Positions 17,177-25,053 of a DNA stretch of 39,299 nt are shown piece after piece. How positions within the stretch are numbered: the first letter of the stretch is position 1; every line of letters begins with the position of its first letter. The DNA lies in assembly GCA_900768845.1 (NCBI GenBank), contig CAAGEK010000002.1, positions 1-39,299 on the forward strand, read 5' to 3'. The DNA comes from Alphaproteobacteria bacterium. Lineage in GTDB: Bacteria; Pseudomonadota; Alphaproteobacteria; CAAGCB01; CAG-977. A model generated the notes under the pieces. The model saw nothing but the letters and a program-made list of their open reading frames with translations. It did not search any database and was not told the DNA's origin. Both the position numbers and the translations under genes were made by a program.

Positions 17177-17800
17177 ATGATGACCGAATACAGTAAAATT
17201 TTCCGTCGTGCGCTTGTCATTGCGACAGCGGGGGCGGTATTTCCGACGGCTTTCGCAACGGCGCAGGCTTTGCCTGCCAATCCGTGGGAGCAACAGCAAA
17301 ATGTCCAACAACCTGTCTATCAGCAGCCTGTTTACCAACAGCAACAGCCGACAGTCGTGTATCAACAGGTCGTCATGCCGGGGCAGGGGACGCCCGTTTA
17401 CTACGGGTCTCAGCCGTACCAGCCGACGTACGAAGGCGGGGCTTCCAACGTTTGGAACACCAAAATGCCTGAATTTACCGGCGAGCTGACGACTTGGGGA
17501 ACGGATTACGGCCAGCGTGCGACCGCTCCGGAAGTCAATATGCATAACATCCTTTCCTTGACTCGCCATTTGCGTGCGATGGGGTATAAAATCCCGACTT
17601 CGTTTGAAGCAAAGGTCAAACGCGCCCCCGAAGCCGTGCGTAAACGGGTGATGGCGTCTTTACAGGCGATTGAGCGCGGCAGTAACAAAAATCCTGTTTA
17701 CAAGGGAGCTGATTTCCTGATGGATCAGTTTGAAAAGGAAACGGGAATGACGTTTGAAAACCTGTTGGGCAATTCGTTGGATTTGTTATCAGCGAAGTAA
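17177..17800 (+). CDS. Small secreted Q/P-rich protein, family unknown
   Basis: The 207-residue product starts at the ATG at 17177, after GCGAGG. A signal peptide spans about residues 1-30 (RRALVIATAGAVFPTAFATAQA). The mature part begins with a low-complexity Gln/Pro/Tyr/Val stretch (QQPVYQQPVYQQQQPTVVYQQ, about 41-62) of roughly twofold repeats, then a Gly/Tyr-rich linker. It ends in a helical domain of about 85 residues (from NMHNILSLTRHLRAMGYKIP to the C-terminus). That last domain resembles the C-terminus of the secreted protein at 19745-20317, with matching RxxGxxxP, KRAP/RKNPD and EKETGMTFENLL/EEMTGVDFRYLL blocks. Expected location is periplasm or outside. No function can be named. Confidence 0.75.
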   Translation: MMTEYSKIFRRALVIATAGAVFPTAFATAQALPANPWEQQQNVQQPVYQQPVYQQQQPTVVYQQVVMPGQGTPVYYGSQPYQPTYEGGASNVWNTKMPEFTGELTTWGTDYGQRATAPEVNMHNILSLTRHLRAMGYKIPTSFEAKVKRAPEAVRKRVMASLQAIERGSNKNPVYKGADFLMDQFEKETGMTFENLLGNSLDLLSAK

Positions 17801-17824
17801 CCGCCGGAAAGAAAACGGATAAAA

Positions 17825-17857
17825 ACACCGCTCAAAGTTCGGGCGGTGTTTTTTTTA
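17825..17857 (+). terminator. Rho-independent terminator of the small secreted protein
   Basis: Stem AACACCGC (17825-17832) pairs with GCGGTGTT (17843-17850), with an 11-base loop, followed by a run of eight T's. The 3' arm with its T-run is repeated, without the 5' arm, at 17902-17921 and 18595-18613. Confidence 0.9.
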
Positions 17858-17921
17858 TATCAAGAACGCAGACCATTATTCTGTTTCCTTTTTCGTCGCC
17901 GAGTTCGGGCGGTGTTTTTTT
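17836..17921 (+). repeat. Repeated terminator-arm sequence, units 1 and 2
   Basis: The 20-mer AGTTCGGGCGGTGTTTTTTT occurs at 17836-17855 and 17902-17921. The DNA between them (ATATCAAGAACGCAG...CTTTTTCGTCGCCG) resembles 18560-18594 (ACCAAGAGCGCAACTGCTTC...TTCGCCGTTA), so a unit of roughly 65 bases is involved. Unit 2 lies immediately left of the IS200 remnant. Confidence 0.8.
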
Positions 17922-17984
17922 GTAATACGAACACCCCGTGCTAGGAGCGTGGTTCGGACAAGCTATAGTTATGCGCAGAAAAGA

Positions 17985-18042
17985 ACTCCTTTGTTACAAG
18001 CCGGAGATCCGGTGAACCGACGGGTATTGAAGTCAAAGGAGT
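17985..18042 (+). promoter_or_regulatory. Inverted repeat able to hide the tnpA ribosome-binding site
   Basis: ACTCCTTTG (17985-17993) is the exact reverse complement of CAAAGGAGT (18034-18042). The latter contains the AAAGGAG Shine-Dalgarno of the transposase remnant that starts at about 18050. A smaller hairpin (CCGGAGATCCGG, 18001-18012) lies in the loop. A leader stem that blocks the tnpA ribosome-binding site is a known control feature of IS200, which supports the identification of the element. Confidence 0.7.
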
Positions 18043-18049
18043 AATCAAT

Positions 18050-18454
18050 ATGAAGATATGCATACTCTATCACATTCGCCATGGAATTATAAATATCACG
18101 AGGCACTTGTCCCGAAAGCAAAGTATTTTACGGGGAGAAACGCATACGCGGAGGCCGTGCGGCAGGAAAAGGGAATAACGATAATAAAATCAGTATGATG
18201 AGCATATGCAGGTAGAGATTCCGCCGAAATGAGTGTGTCGAGCTTTGCAGTTTTTTTTAGGGAAAAGCGGTTTGATGGTTTACGAGTGTTGGAGCAACAT
18301 AAAGTTCAAGTATCAAAAGAGAATTTTGGTACAAGGGGTACTGTCCGCAGGAATGAATGCCCGTAAGATGCAGAATATAAATCGGTTGAAAGAAGACGCT
18401 CTGTCAGATCAGCTGACATCAGACCTGTCCGCCCCGTTTACTGGAGGCAAGTAA
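18050..18454 (+). pseudogene. tnpA: IS200-type transposase TnpA (Y1 HUH nuclease), inactivated
   Basis: In one frame 18058-18192 reads MHTLSHSPWNYKYHEALVPKAK...RQEKGITIIKSV, then a stop. This matches the IS200 TnpA N-terminus (xLxHxxWNxKYHxVFxPKYR...). The expected CPDHIHML segment with the HUH histidines is reduced by a small deletion. Then EIPPKMSVSSF appears in a shifted frame, and after one more single-base loss GKSGLMVYECWSNIKFKYQKR...ARKMQNINRLKEDALSDQLTSDLSAPFTGGK runs to the stop at 18452-18454. The position of the catalytic Tyr (QDYI in active enzymes) reads QNI. The gene therefore lacks the HUH motif and the nucleophile and is frameshifted at least twice. A 42-codon alternative frame from the ATG at 18050 is probably not real. 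Confidence 0.82.
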
Positions 18455-18515
18455 TAAAATGACATTCCTAACCGTTATACGCCGTTTAGTCGTAGCCGGC
18501 AACATGGGGGATATG

Positions 18516-19744
18516 CCGAACCCCCGCATTTTTACAAGGGGGGGCGGGGCACTTTTTTGTACCAAGAGCGCAACTGCTTCTTTTTTCGCCGTTAAGTTCG
18601 GGCGGTGTTTTTTCGTACCAAGAACGCAGGAGGAAGAGAGAGGAGAGGGAGCAGGAGAGGCGCAAAAGACTTGTTGCGATGTGTAAAAACTCTTCAGGTA
18701 AACGCTGAGTGTGCGCGAACCAAGGCATTGAAATATCTCTGCGCCGAATTCAAAGCATTTTATAGAAAAAACGGTTACAAGGCAGGAAAAGGGGACGGAC
18801 GGAAGCAAAAATATTGCTATGCGCGGACAATAACGCCTGTAAAATCGAAAAATATTGCAAAATCGCCCAAGTTTCTGCATCAGGTTGTTCCGCTCCGTTT
18901 GCGAATAATGAGAGCGTCGTCATCCGTAGCCGGTATAACGAAGACAATTCCCGTTGCGCGAAAAAAAACGTCCGCGGTATGGCAAGCTCAATACAGGTGC
19001 GGAAGGAAAAGAAGCTGAAAAGCATTCTTCGGCGGTTCGGGAAAAACTTTTTATATAAAATCCGGCAGATGGGGAGGCGGTTCAACCGATGCGCCTCCGG
19101 AATGCTTATGAATAAGAACGGAGGAGCGTATGAAGTTCTGTCGTGTAAAACAAAAACTTCAATCCGGCGGTTTAAAAAACGCTTGTGTGATGAAATCCGA
19201 GAAGGCGGTCTATGGAAGTCGGCCTTGTTTTTGTTTGAAAACGGCATTAAGGATTCGGAAAATCCCGAACGGAACGGGAAGGGGCAGAATCAAGTGTGAC
19301 AGATGAGTTTTCAACAGGGAATTTCCGTGATTTTCGCCGGTAAAATATGCGCCTGTCCGAAAGTCCGGATTGGTCGCATACGGGCAATGAAGGTTATTTA
19401 GCAAGCTTTGCCACAGAGTTGCGTTCACAAATTTTTTCATTGAAAAATATCCGTGAGATTCGGAAAGACTTCCTGTGCATTTCCCGTGTACGGATTTTTT
19501 TTCGCTTGAACTTGCCTTTTAATCGGGAACGAGCGTCTTTTTTGTCGTCTTTCGCCACATTCCTGTACGCCGATGTCGTGAATAATCCGCTTATTTTAAG
19601 GTTTTTATCGGAAAAGACAATTTTTCAAAGAAATATATAAAAATATTGCGCGTATGATTTTTGGTTTTCAGGCGTTTTTTTTGTCGCCAATTTTATGAAG
19701 TTGGGATATTCTGAATACAGACGGATTTTTTTAGGATTAAAAGA
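18516..19744. other. About 1.2 kb without a recognisable gene
   Basis: This interval is richer in A/T runs than its neighbours and gives only weak reading frames. The longest is a 161-codon frame from a TTG at 18814 to 19299, which is very rich in Lys/Arg, has no ribosome-binding site and has no family resemblance I can name. Others at 18605-19018 and 19347-19640 (plus) and 19210-19440 (minus) are no better. CCGTAGCCGGTATAACG at 18927-18943 echoes the right-end tail of the IS200 remnants. The interval may be decayed mobile DNA. No tRNA or riboswitch was seen. A promoter for the next gene should lie in the last ~60 bases. Confidence 0.5.
18551..18629 (+). repeat. Repeated terminator-arm sequence, unit 3
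   Basis: AGTTCGGGCGGTGTTTTTT at 18595-18613 repeats the arm of the terminator at 17836-17855, followed by CGTACCAAGAACGCAGG. A related partial copy (GTACCAAGAGCGCA) lies at 18559-18572. The unit sits to the right of the IS200 remnant, so the same short sequence flanks it on both sides. A G/C-rich hairpin-like stretch (CCCCCGCATTTTTACAAGGGGG, 18523-18544) lies between. Confidence 0.7.
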
Positions 19745-20317
19745 ATGAACGTTTTAAAAACAGCCGTATGCACAGGATTGATTTTGGCTTTTTGCGCAAC
19801 CGGCGCGTCTGCGCAATCCCAACCGTCGCCTTCCATTTCGGAACAGGCCGCGGCGGCTTTGAAAAAAAAGCAAAGACGGCAGGAGCTGGAACGAAACGAT
19901 GTGAAAACGGGACAGAAAATCGATCGCTTGGGCGATTTGTCGATAGAACAATTTTTAATGTTAAAACCTGTTCCGGAAGGGTTGGACGTCGTTTCTTCCG
20001 CAAATATGGCGGACGAAGCCGAAGTGTACAAGTCGTTGCCTGCGGATTATGCCGCCGCCGCAGTCAGCATCATGCGTTCCCAAGGTATTGAGATGCCCAA
20101 GGATTTGGAAAAAAATATCCGGAAAAATCCTGACAAGGCGGCGGATATGATGAAAAACGCCATGAAAAAGGTCAAACCTTCGGATGTTAAAACGCCTCAA
20201 GACGTGGCGAAATACCGCCGCGACCTTATCCGAAAGGCCGAAGAAATGACCGGCGTTGATTTCAGGTATTTGCTGAAAGCTCAAAAACAGCTGATGCTGA
20301 CCGAGGATTTCCAATAA
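19745..20317 (+). CDS. Small secreted helical protein, family unknown
   Basis: The 190-residue product has a signal peptide (NVLKTAVCTGLILAFCATGASA, cleavage expected after residue 23). A charged helical region (KKKQRRQELERNDVKTGQKI) follows, and then a C-terminal helical domain of about 95 residues rich in Lys, Asp and Met. AGGA lies nine bases before the ATG. The C-terminal domain resembles that of the secreted protein ending at 17800: RSQGIEMPKDLEKNIRKNPD against RAMGYKIPTSFEAKVKRAPE, and EEMTGVDFRYLL against EKETGMTFENLL. The two genes flank the IS200-containing gap on the same strand and look like old tandem duplicates. Location is periplasmic or extracellular; function is unknown. trmJ starts 19 bases later. 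Confidence 0.78.
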   Translation: MNVLKTAVCTGLILAFCATGASAQSQPSPSISEQAAAALKKKQRRQELERNDVKTGQKIDRLGDLSIEQFLMLKPVPEGLDVVSSANMADEAEVYKSLPADYAAAAVSIMRSQGIEMPKDLEKNIRKNPDKAADMMKNAMKKVKPSDVKTPQDVAKYRRDLIRKAEEMTGVDFRYLLKAQKQLMLTEDFQ

Positions 20318-20336
20318 ACCGAACGGTTGACTTATT

Positions 20337-21080
20337 ATGAAACAACAGGAATTTTGCCCGCCGGCGTTTGTTTTGGTGCGCCCGCAGTTGGCTGAAAACA
20401 TCGGTTCCGCGGCACGGGCCATGATGAATTGCGCTTTATCGGATATGCGTCTGGTCGATCCTGACGACGACCATTTGTGTTCCAGAGCTTTGGCAACGGC
20501 GTCAGGAGCCGATAAAATCCTTTATAATGCAAAAGTTTTTAAAACGGTCGCCGAAGCGATTGAAGATTTGCACAAAGTCTATGCGACGACGGGGCGTGCG
20601 CGGGATATGATCAAACCCGTTTTTACGGGGCAGGGAATGGCCGGAGACGTTTGCGCTTTAAGTGCCCTCGGCAAAAAGTGCGGCGTTCTGTTCGGACCGG
20701 AAAGGACGGGATTGGAAAACGACGACGTTGCGTTTGCCGATGCGATTGTCAACATTCCCTTGAATCCGGAACATTGTTCGCTGAATTTGGCTCAAGCGGT
20801 TCTTTTGGTCGGTTATGAAGTGTTCAAATCCCGCGATGCGACCGCTCCCGAACGTTTGTCCATGCCCAATACCGAACCTGCGAACAAGGCGGAAGTCGAA
20901 CACTTCATGCATCATTTGGAAACCGAGCTGGAATATGCGGGTTATTTCCGCATTGCCGAGAAAAAACCGCGGATGATGAGGAATTTGCGTAACATTTTGG
21001 CGCGAACGTCTTTGACGTCGCAGGAAATCCGGACGTTGCACGGCGTTCTTGCCGATTTGACCAGAAAAGAAAACAGGTGA
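20337..21080 (+). CDS. trmJ: tRNA (cytidine/uridine-2'-O-)-methyltransferase TrmJ
   Basis: This 247-residue protein belongs to the SPOUT superfamily. The TrmJ/TrmH-type blocks are clear: FVLVRPQLAENIGSAARAMMN at residues 12-32, CGVLFGPERTGLEND with the SAM-binding glycine/glutamate motif, and IPLNPEHCSLNLAQAVLLVGYE forming the trefoil knot. The C-terminal helical extension with RNLRNILARTSLTSQEIRTLHG is typical of TrmJ. It uses SAM to 2'-O-methylate position 32 in the anticodon loop of several tRNAs. It is followed after five bases by the acyltransferase gene. Confidence 0.9.
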   Translation: MKQQEFCPPAFVLVRPQLAENIGSAARAMMNCALSDMRLVDPDDDHLCSRALATASGADKILYNAKVFKTVAEAIEDLHKVYATTGRARDMIKPVFTGQGMAGDVCALSALGKKCGVLFGPERTGLENDDVAFADAIVNIPLNPEHCSLNLAQAVLLVGYEVFKSRDATAPERLSMPNTEPANKAEVEHFMHHLETELEYAGYFRIAEKKPRMMRNLRNILARTSLTSQEIRTLHGVLADLTRKENR

Positions 21081-21085
21081 TTTGA

Positions 21086-22801
21086 TTGAAACGCTTTGCC
21101 ATATTGCTTTGTCTGTCCTCTTTGGCGGTTTTTTTCAGCCGTCCGTTGTTTTATTCCAGAGAAGTTTCGTTTTCCTTTGACGCGAAAGTCGGCGAAAAAT
21201 CGGAGTTGATGGTCTTCGCATCGGGCAGCGACATCCGGAAAAGCGATACGACGCGAGAGCTTGAACCCGATACGGCATTCAGGACTTTGAATTTCATCCT
21301 GCCGGTCAGCCGGTTGTTCGGCGTAAAGATTCTCGTACCGGAAAATGCCGGAACTTTTGAAGTGTGCAATATACGTTTCAAAGGGGAGCAAGAGTTTTCC
21401 CTGCCGTCGGAAAGCGTTAAAATCCTTCCCGAACACGTTGATAATTTCGTATCGAAGCAAAGCTGTTTTTCCGGAAAAGCCGGAAAGGGTGCGGTTGTCA
21501 CTTTGCTGATGAACGACCTGATGGAAGGAAAGGGATATTTTACTTTTCCCGTTTTTTTCACCGTTTTCGTTTTATGGTTTTTGGTGTTTGACACGCTGGG
21601 CGAACCGTTGTGGAATTTGCTGTTGAAAACGTACCGGTCGTGTCCGGATAAAACGGACGGCGCGTTTTTGGTCGTTTTGCTGTTTTTGATGGTTTTGCCG
21701 GCTTTGAACATTGATTTTGAAACCGTAATCAGCCGTGAAAACCGTAAACTGGCTCCGATGGCGCACCTGTTCGCCGATGGCAGGATCAACAACGCATTCG
21801 GCCGCCAATTTGACGAATGGTTCAAAGACAGGTTCACCGGACGGGATGGAATTATTAATCTTTACAATATGTTCCAGAACTCCGTTAATCGTAAATTTGA
21901 ACGTCACGGAGTCATTTTAGGCAAAGACAACTGGATGTTTCACGGTCGTACCGCCAATTTTCAGGGAACGGATATTTTCCCACAGTCCGATTTGGAGAAA
22001 ATGCGCGATAATTTGCGCCGCTTGCAACATTTTTGCGACGCCTCGGGCATTAAATTGTACATTATCGTTTCTCCGTACAAACATCACGTTTATCCGGAAT
22101 TTTACCCTAAAAACGTCAAACGTTCCGACAAAGTCAAGCGTATGGATTTAATCAGTTCCTATTTCGCCGCAGAATTGCCCGACGTTAATTTTTTGTATTT
22201 GAAAGATACGTTGCTTGACGCGAAAAAACGCACGAAGGAATGGCTGTATTTTAAAACGGATCATCATTGGACGGATCGCGGGGCGTTTGAAGCGTACAAG
22301 GAAGTGATGAAGCGCATTTCCAAGGATTTCCCGTCCGTCCGTCCCGTCGGTTTGGAAAATTACCGCCGCACGACGGGGCGCAAAGTCCGTGCGGAATGCG
22401 ACCGGAACTTCAGCAACGGAAGGCAGTACACATCGTTGAATTTCAATGATGAAAGCGTTTTCAATCTGGATTATGCCTTTTATGATCACAAACATCCGGA
22501 AAACCTGAAGATCGACAATCAATGCAATCCCAAAAGCTTTGCCCGTAACGACAAGGCCGCTCCGTACAAGGTGTTTTACATAACGGATTCCCAAGGCGAA
22601 AACTTCATCGGTTTTTTGGGGCATACGTTCAGGGATATTCAAAAACGCCGCTATAATGCGGAAATCAAACCCAAACGGAAAAACGAAAACATCTATATGT
22701 CTTTTTATGAAAACGACATCAAGGCTTACCGCCCCGACATTTTGATCTTGCAAACCTATGACGCCTATATGCCGTCGTTTACCGCATTGTATGAGGATTG
22801 A
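21086..22801 (+). CDS. AlgJ/AlgX-like SGNH-fold acetyltransferase (DHHW family)
   Basis: The 571-residue product has an N-terminal hydrophobic anchor, a beta-rich region of about 110 residues, and two more membrane segments at about 153-170 and 192-208. A periplasmic SGNH-like domain follows with KTDHHWTDRGAF (Asp392/His393-394) and TDSQG (Ser502) as the likely catalytic Asp, His and Ser. This arrangement matches AlgJ/AlgX proteins, which take acetyl groups handed across the membrane by an MBOAT protein and place them on a polysaccharide. The start is a TTG at 21086 with AGGTGA five bases upstream; the next in-frame ATG would remove the anchor. The MBOAT gene starts three bases after the stop, so the pair forms one acetylation system. 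The extra N-terminal region is larger than in AlgJ. Confidence 0.8.
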   Translation: MKRFAILLCLSSLAVFFSRPLFYSREVSFSFDAKVGEKSELMVFASGSDIRKSDTTRELEPDTAFRTLNFILPVSRLFGVKILVPENAGTFEVCNIRFKGEQEFSLPSESVKILPEHVDNFVSKQSCFSGKAGKGAVVTLLMNDLMEGKGYFTFPVFFTVFVLWFLVFDTLGEPLWNLLLKTYRSCPDKTDGAFLVVLLFLMVLPALNIDFETVISRENRKLAPMAHLFADGRINNAFGRQFDEWFKDRFTGRDGIINLYNMFQNSVNRKFERHGVILGKDNWMFHGRTANFQGTDIFPQSDLEKMRDNLRRLQHFCDASGIKLYIIVSPYKHHVYPEFYPKNVKRSDKVKRMDLISSYFAAELPDVNFLYLKDTLLDAKKRTKEWLYFKTDHHWTDRGAFEAYKEVMKRISKDFPSVRPVGLENYRRTTGRKVRAECDRNFSNGRQYTSLNFNDESVFNLDYAFYDHKHPENLKIDNQCNPKSFARNDKAAPYKVFYITDSQGENFIGFLGHTFRDIQKRRYNAEIKPKRKNENIYMSFYENDIKAYRPDILILQTYDAYMPSFTALYED

Positions 22802-22804
22802 GAA

Positions 22805-24205
22805 ATGCTTTTCAGTTCTTTGACTTTTTTGCATATTTTCCTGCCTTTGGTTTTGGCGGTGTATTTCTTGTCCCCCAAAGAGGCGAGGAATTATGTTTTG
22901 CTGATTGCCAGCATTGTTTTTTATGCGTGGGGTGAACCTCTGTATCTGGCAATGATGCTGTTTACGATAACGGTGAACTACTTCGGAGCGATTTGGATCG
23001 AAGGGATGAAAACGCCGCCCCTGAAAAGGTTCGCATTGTTCGCAACGGTCGCGATTGATTTAGGATTTTTGTTTTATTTCAAATACTTCAATTTCTTTAT
23101 TGAGAATTTAAATCAAGCAAGTTTCATCGATATCCCCTTCATAGAAGTCGTCATGCCGATTGGCATTTCCTTTTACACCTTTCAAGCCGTTTCCTATCTG
23201 GCGGACGTTTACAGGGGCGAAGTCGAAGCGCAAAGGGATTTTTACAAGCTGGCTTTGTTTATTTCCCTGTTTCCCCAGCTGGTCGCGGGACCGATTGTCA
23301 AATATCATGACGTTTATTTGGAAATCAACGACCGTCGGGAAACGTTCAACCGTTTTATGTACGGCCTCAAACGATTTATCATCGGTCTGGCAAAGAAAGT
23401 TTTGCTGGCCAATACGACGGGTGCGGTCGTCGATACGATTTTCGCGTTGCCTGCAAATGAAATTTCCATGTCGGCGGCGTGGTTGGGCATCATTTCCTAT
23501 ACGTTGCAACTGTATTTCGATTTTTCGGGATATTCGGACATGGCAATCGGTTTGGGGCATATGTTCGGGTTCAAGTTTTTAGAAAACTTCAATTATCCCT
23601 ATGTTTCAAAGTCGGTTTCCGAATTTTGGCGCAGATGGCACATTTCTCTGTCGACGTGGTTCCGCCAGTATTTGTACATTCCGATGGGCGGCAACCGTGT
23701 TTCCAAACCGCGCCAGTACTTCAACCTGTTTTTCGTTTTTTTGGTAACGGGATTCTGGCACGGGGCGAGTTGGTCGTTTGTGTTATGGGGCGTGTGGAAC
23801 GGGATTTTCATTTGTTTGGAAAAGCTGGTCGGTCTGCCCAAAGAGGCGGGAAGCCGCGCTTCGGCGGTTATTCGCACGTTTTACGCCTATTTCGTATTTG
23901 TTTTGGGATTGGTGGTGTTCAGGGCGGACAACGTGCCTTTCGCTCTCGATTATTTGAAAATCATGTTCGGAACGATGGAAACCCAAGCCGACAACGGGGC
24001 TTTGTTCTACGTTGACAAATTGTTTTTGACGGCGTTTGCGGTCGGGGCTTTGGCGTCCGTCGGGACGTTTAAGAACATTTTGGAACCGGTGACGTCAACC
24101 GTACGCAAAGTTGCCTTGAACGTGTGGTTGCTGATTTTATATATCCTGACGTTTCTGGCTTTGGCCGGTTCGACCTACAATCCGTTCATCTATTTCCGTT
24201 TTTAG
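22805..24205 (+). CDS. MBOAT-family O-acyltransferase, AlgI-like
   Basis: This 466-residue polytopic membrane protein has about eleven hydrophobic segments. It opens with the family start MLFSSLTFLHIFLPLVLAVYF and contains SFYTFQAVSYLADVYRG, FPQLVAGPIVKY, FDFSGYSDMAIGLGHMFGF, SEFWRRWHISLSTWFRQYLYIPMGGNR and FLVTGFWHGASWSFVLWG. The invariant MBOAT histidine is H319 in WHGAS; a second is in RRWHIS. AlgI-type proteins carry acetyl groups from acetyl-CoA across the inner membrane to an AlgJ/AlgX partner, which is encoded directly upstream. The modified polysaccharide is not identified in the window. Its stop codon overlaps the stop of the convergent minus-strand gene by two to three bases. Confidence 0.92.
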   Translation: MLFSSLTFLHIFLPLVLAVYFLSPKEARNYVLLIASIVFYAWGEPLYLAMMLFTITVNYFGAIWIEGMKTPPLKRFALFATVAIDLGFLFYFKYFNFFIENLNQASFIDIPFIEVVMPIGISFYTFQAVSYLADVYRGEVEAQRDFYKLALFISLFPQLVAGPIVKYHDVYLEINDRRETFNRFMYGLKRFIIGLAKKVLLANTTGAVVDTIFALPANEISMSAAWLGIISYTLQLYFDFSGYSDMAIGLGHMFGFKFLENFNYPYVSKSVSEFWRRWHISLSTWFRQYLYIPMGGNRVSKPRQYFNLFFVFLVTGFWHGASWSFVLWGVWNGIFICLEKLVGLPKEAGSRASAVIRTFYAYFVFVLGLVVFRADNVPFALDYLKIMFGTMETQADNGALFYVDKLFLTAFAVGALASVGTFKNILEPVTSTVRKVALNVWLLILYILTFLALAGSTYNPFIYFRF

Positions 24206-25053
24206 CGGGCTTTTTTCCGTTGCTTTTTCGCCGGCGGTCTCCGCTTTTTCGTTTTGACCGAACCGCTTTTTTTATGTTCCTCCCGCCCGAAATAAGCCTT
24301 TTTCTTTTCGGACTTCGGAGCCAGAGACGCGCAAACGGTTTCACCGCTTTCAAGCGATACCATTTCTTCGCCGTAAGGACAGGTGAAACAGCCGCCGTCC
24401 GGTTTTCTGAAAGGGGCGTTTTTGGGACAGGCGCGACACATCCATTCCCCTGCGGCGTTTTTTTCCACATAAGGGCATAGGAAATCGTTTGTCAAAGCCA
24501 GCTTTCTGCACGTTGCGATTTGACGGTCGGCTTCGGGATCGTCGGGATATCCGGTTTGGCAGACGTTTTTAAGCTTTGTTTTATTTTGAAAGGTTTCTTC
24601 TTTGGGCGGAGGCGGAAGAAGCGTTTTGTAATTCGCGCCCAGCCGCCTTGCAATCAAAGCCGTTTCCCGTTCGGAAGACTTTTTTCCGTCGGGTTTGACG
24701 GCGACGCCGTTTGCAACGGGATAACGGCTCAGACACATCGGATATCCGTCTTTTTTGGCGATCAGCGTTCCTTCGGGACAGCGGAAACAGGAAGCTTTTC
24801 CGGCGATGTCGTCAATCATGTAAACGAAGTTTTCGCGACACGATACGCAAGCTCCGAATTTTTTATCGGGATATTCCTCTTTTTTTCCGTTTTCGCATTT
24901 TTCACGGCGGCGGTATAAAAAGTTGTAAACAACGGGCGCGGACACTTTCGGAACGTAGGAATAACTGTAAGCTTCGGCCGTAAAGGGCAGGGCGGACACA
25001 ATAAATGCGACGGTAAATGCGACGGTCGGGAAAAAGGCGAAAAATTTTTTCAT
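24202..25053 (-). CDS. Secreted cysteine-rich protein with CxxC modules and a basic tail
   Basis: The family is not recognised. From the ATG at 25053 (GGAGGA upstream, ATGA overlap with the preceding stop) the product has 283 residues. There is a signal peptide (KKFFAFFPTVAFTVAFIVSALPFTAEA). The mature part is a series of cysteine modules, ACVSCRENF, ASCFRCPEGTLI, CLS, CQTG, CRK, LCPY, MCRACPKNAPF and GGCFTCPYGEEM. Each is a CxxC followed by a short Gly/Lys turn, similar in style to the eukaryotic GCC2/GCC3 or TNFR-like repeats. The last ~30 residues are strongly basic (TKKRRPPAKKQRKKAR). The cysteines probably form disulfides in the periplasm or outside. It is co-translated with the Sel1 protein upstream. 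Confidence 0.7.
   Translation of the reverse strand: MKKFFAFFPTVAFTVAFIVSALPFTAEAYSYSYVPKVSAPVVYNFLYRRREKCENGKKEEYPDKKFGACVSCRENFVYMIDDIAGKASCFRCPEGTLIAKKDGYPMCLSRYPVANGVAVKPDGKKSSERETALIARRLGANYKTLLPPPPKEETFQNKTKLKNVCQTGYPDDPEADRQIATCRKLALTNDFLCPYVEKNAAGEWMCRACPKNAPFRKPDGGCFTCPYGEEMVSLESGETVCASLAPKSEKKKAYFGREEHKKSGSVKTKKRRPPAKKQRKKAR

Larger units (their letters stand above)
17985..18515 (+). mobile_element. Decayed IS200-group insertion sequence, copy 3
   Basis: This is the most complete of the three remnants. It has the leader inverted repeat, a full-length but broken tnpA (18050-18454), and a right-end tail CGTAGCCGGCAACATGGGGG (18490-18509) that matches the tail of copy 1 at 7956-7976. 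Members of the IS200/IS605 family lack terminal inverted repeats and make no target duplication, so exact ends cannot be set from the sequence alone. The left boundary may lie further left, near 17922, because 17914-17975 loosely resembles 7597-7650 before copy 1. Confidence 0.75.

Noticed and set aside
18050..18178. 42-codon small gene with a good ribosome-binding site
   Set aside because: The neighbouring frame gives clear IS200 transposase sequence, so this frame is best explained as a by-product of a frameshift in tnpA.
18814..19299. 161-codon basic protein starting at TTG
   Set aside because: There is no ribosome-binding site and no family resemblance, it is Lys/Arg-rich, and it sits in probable debris; it is not supported well enough to call.
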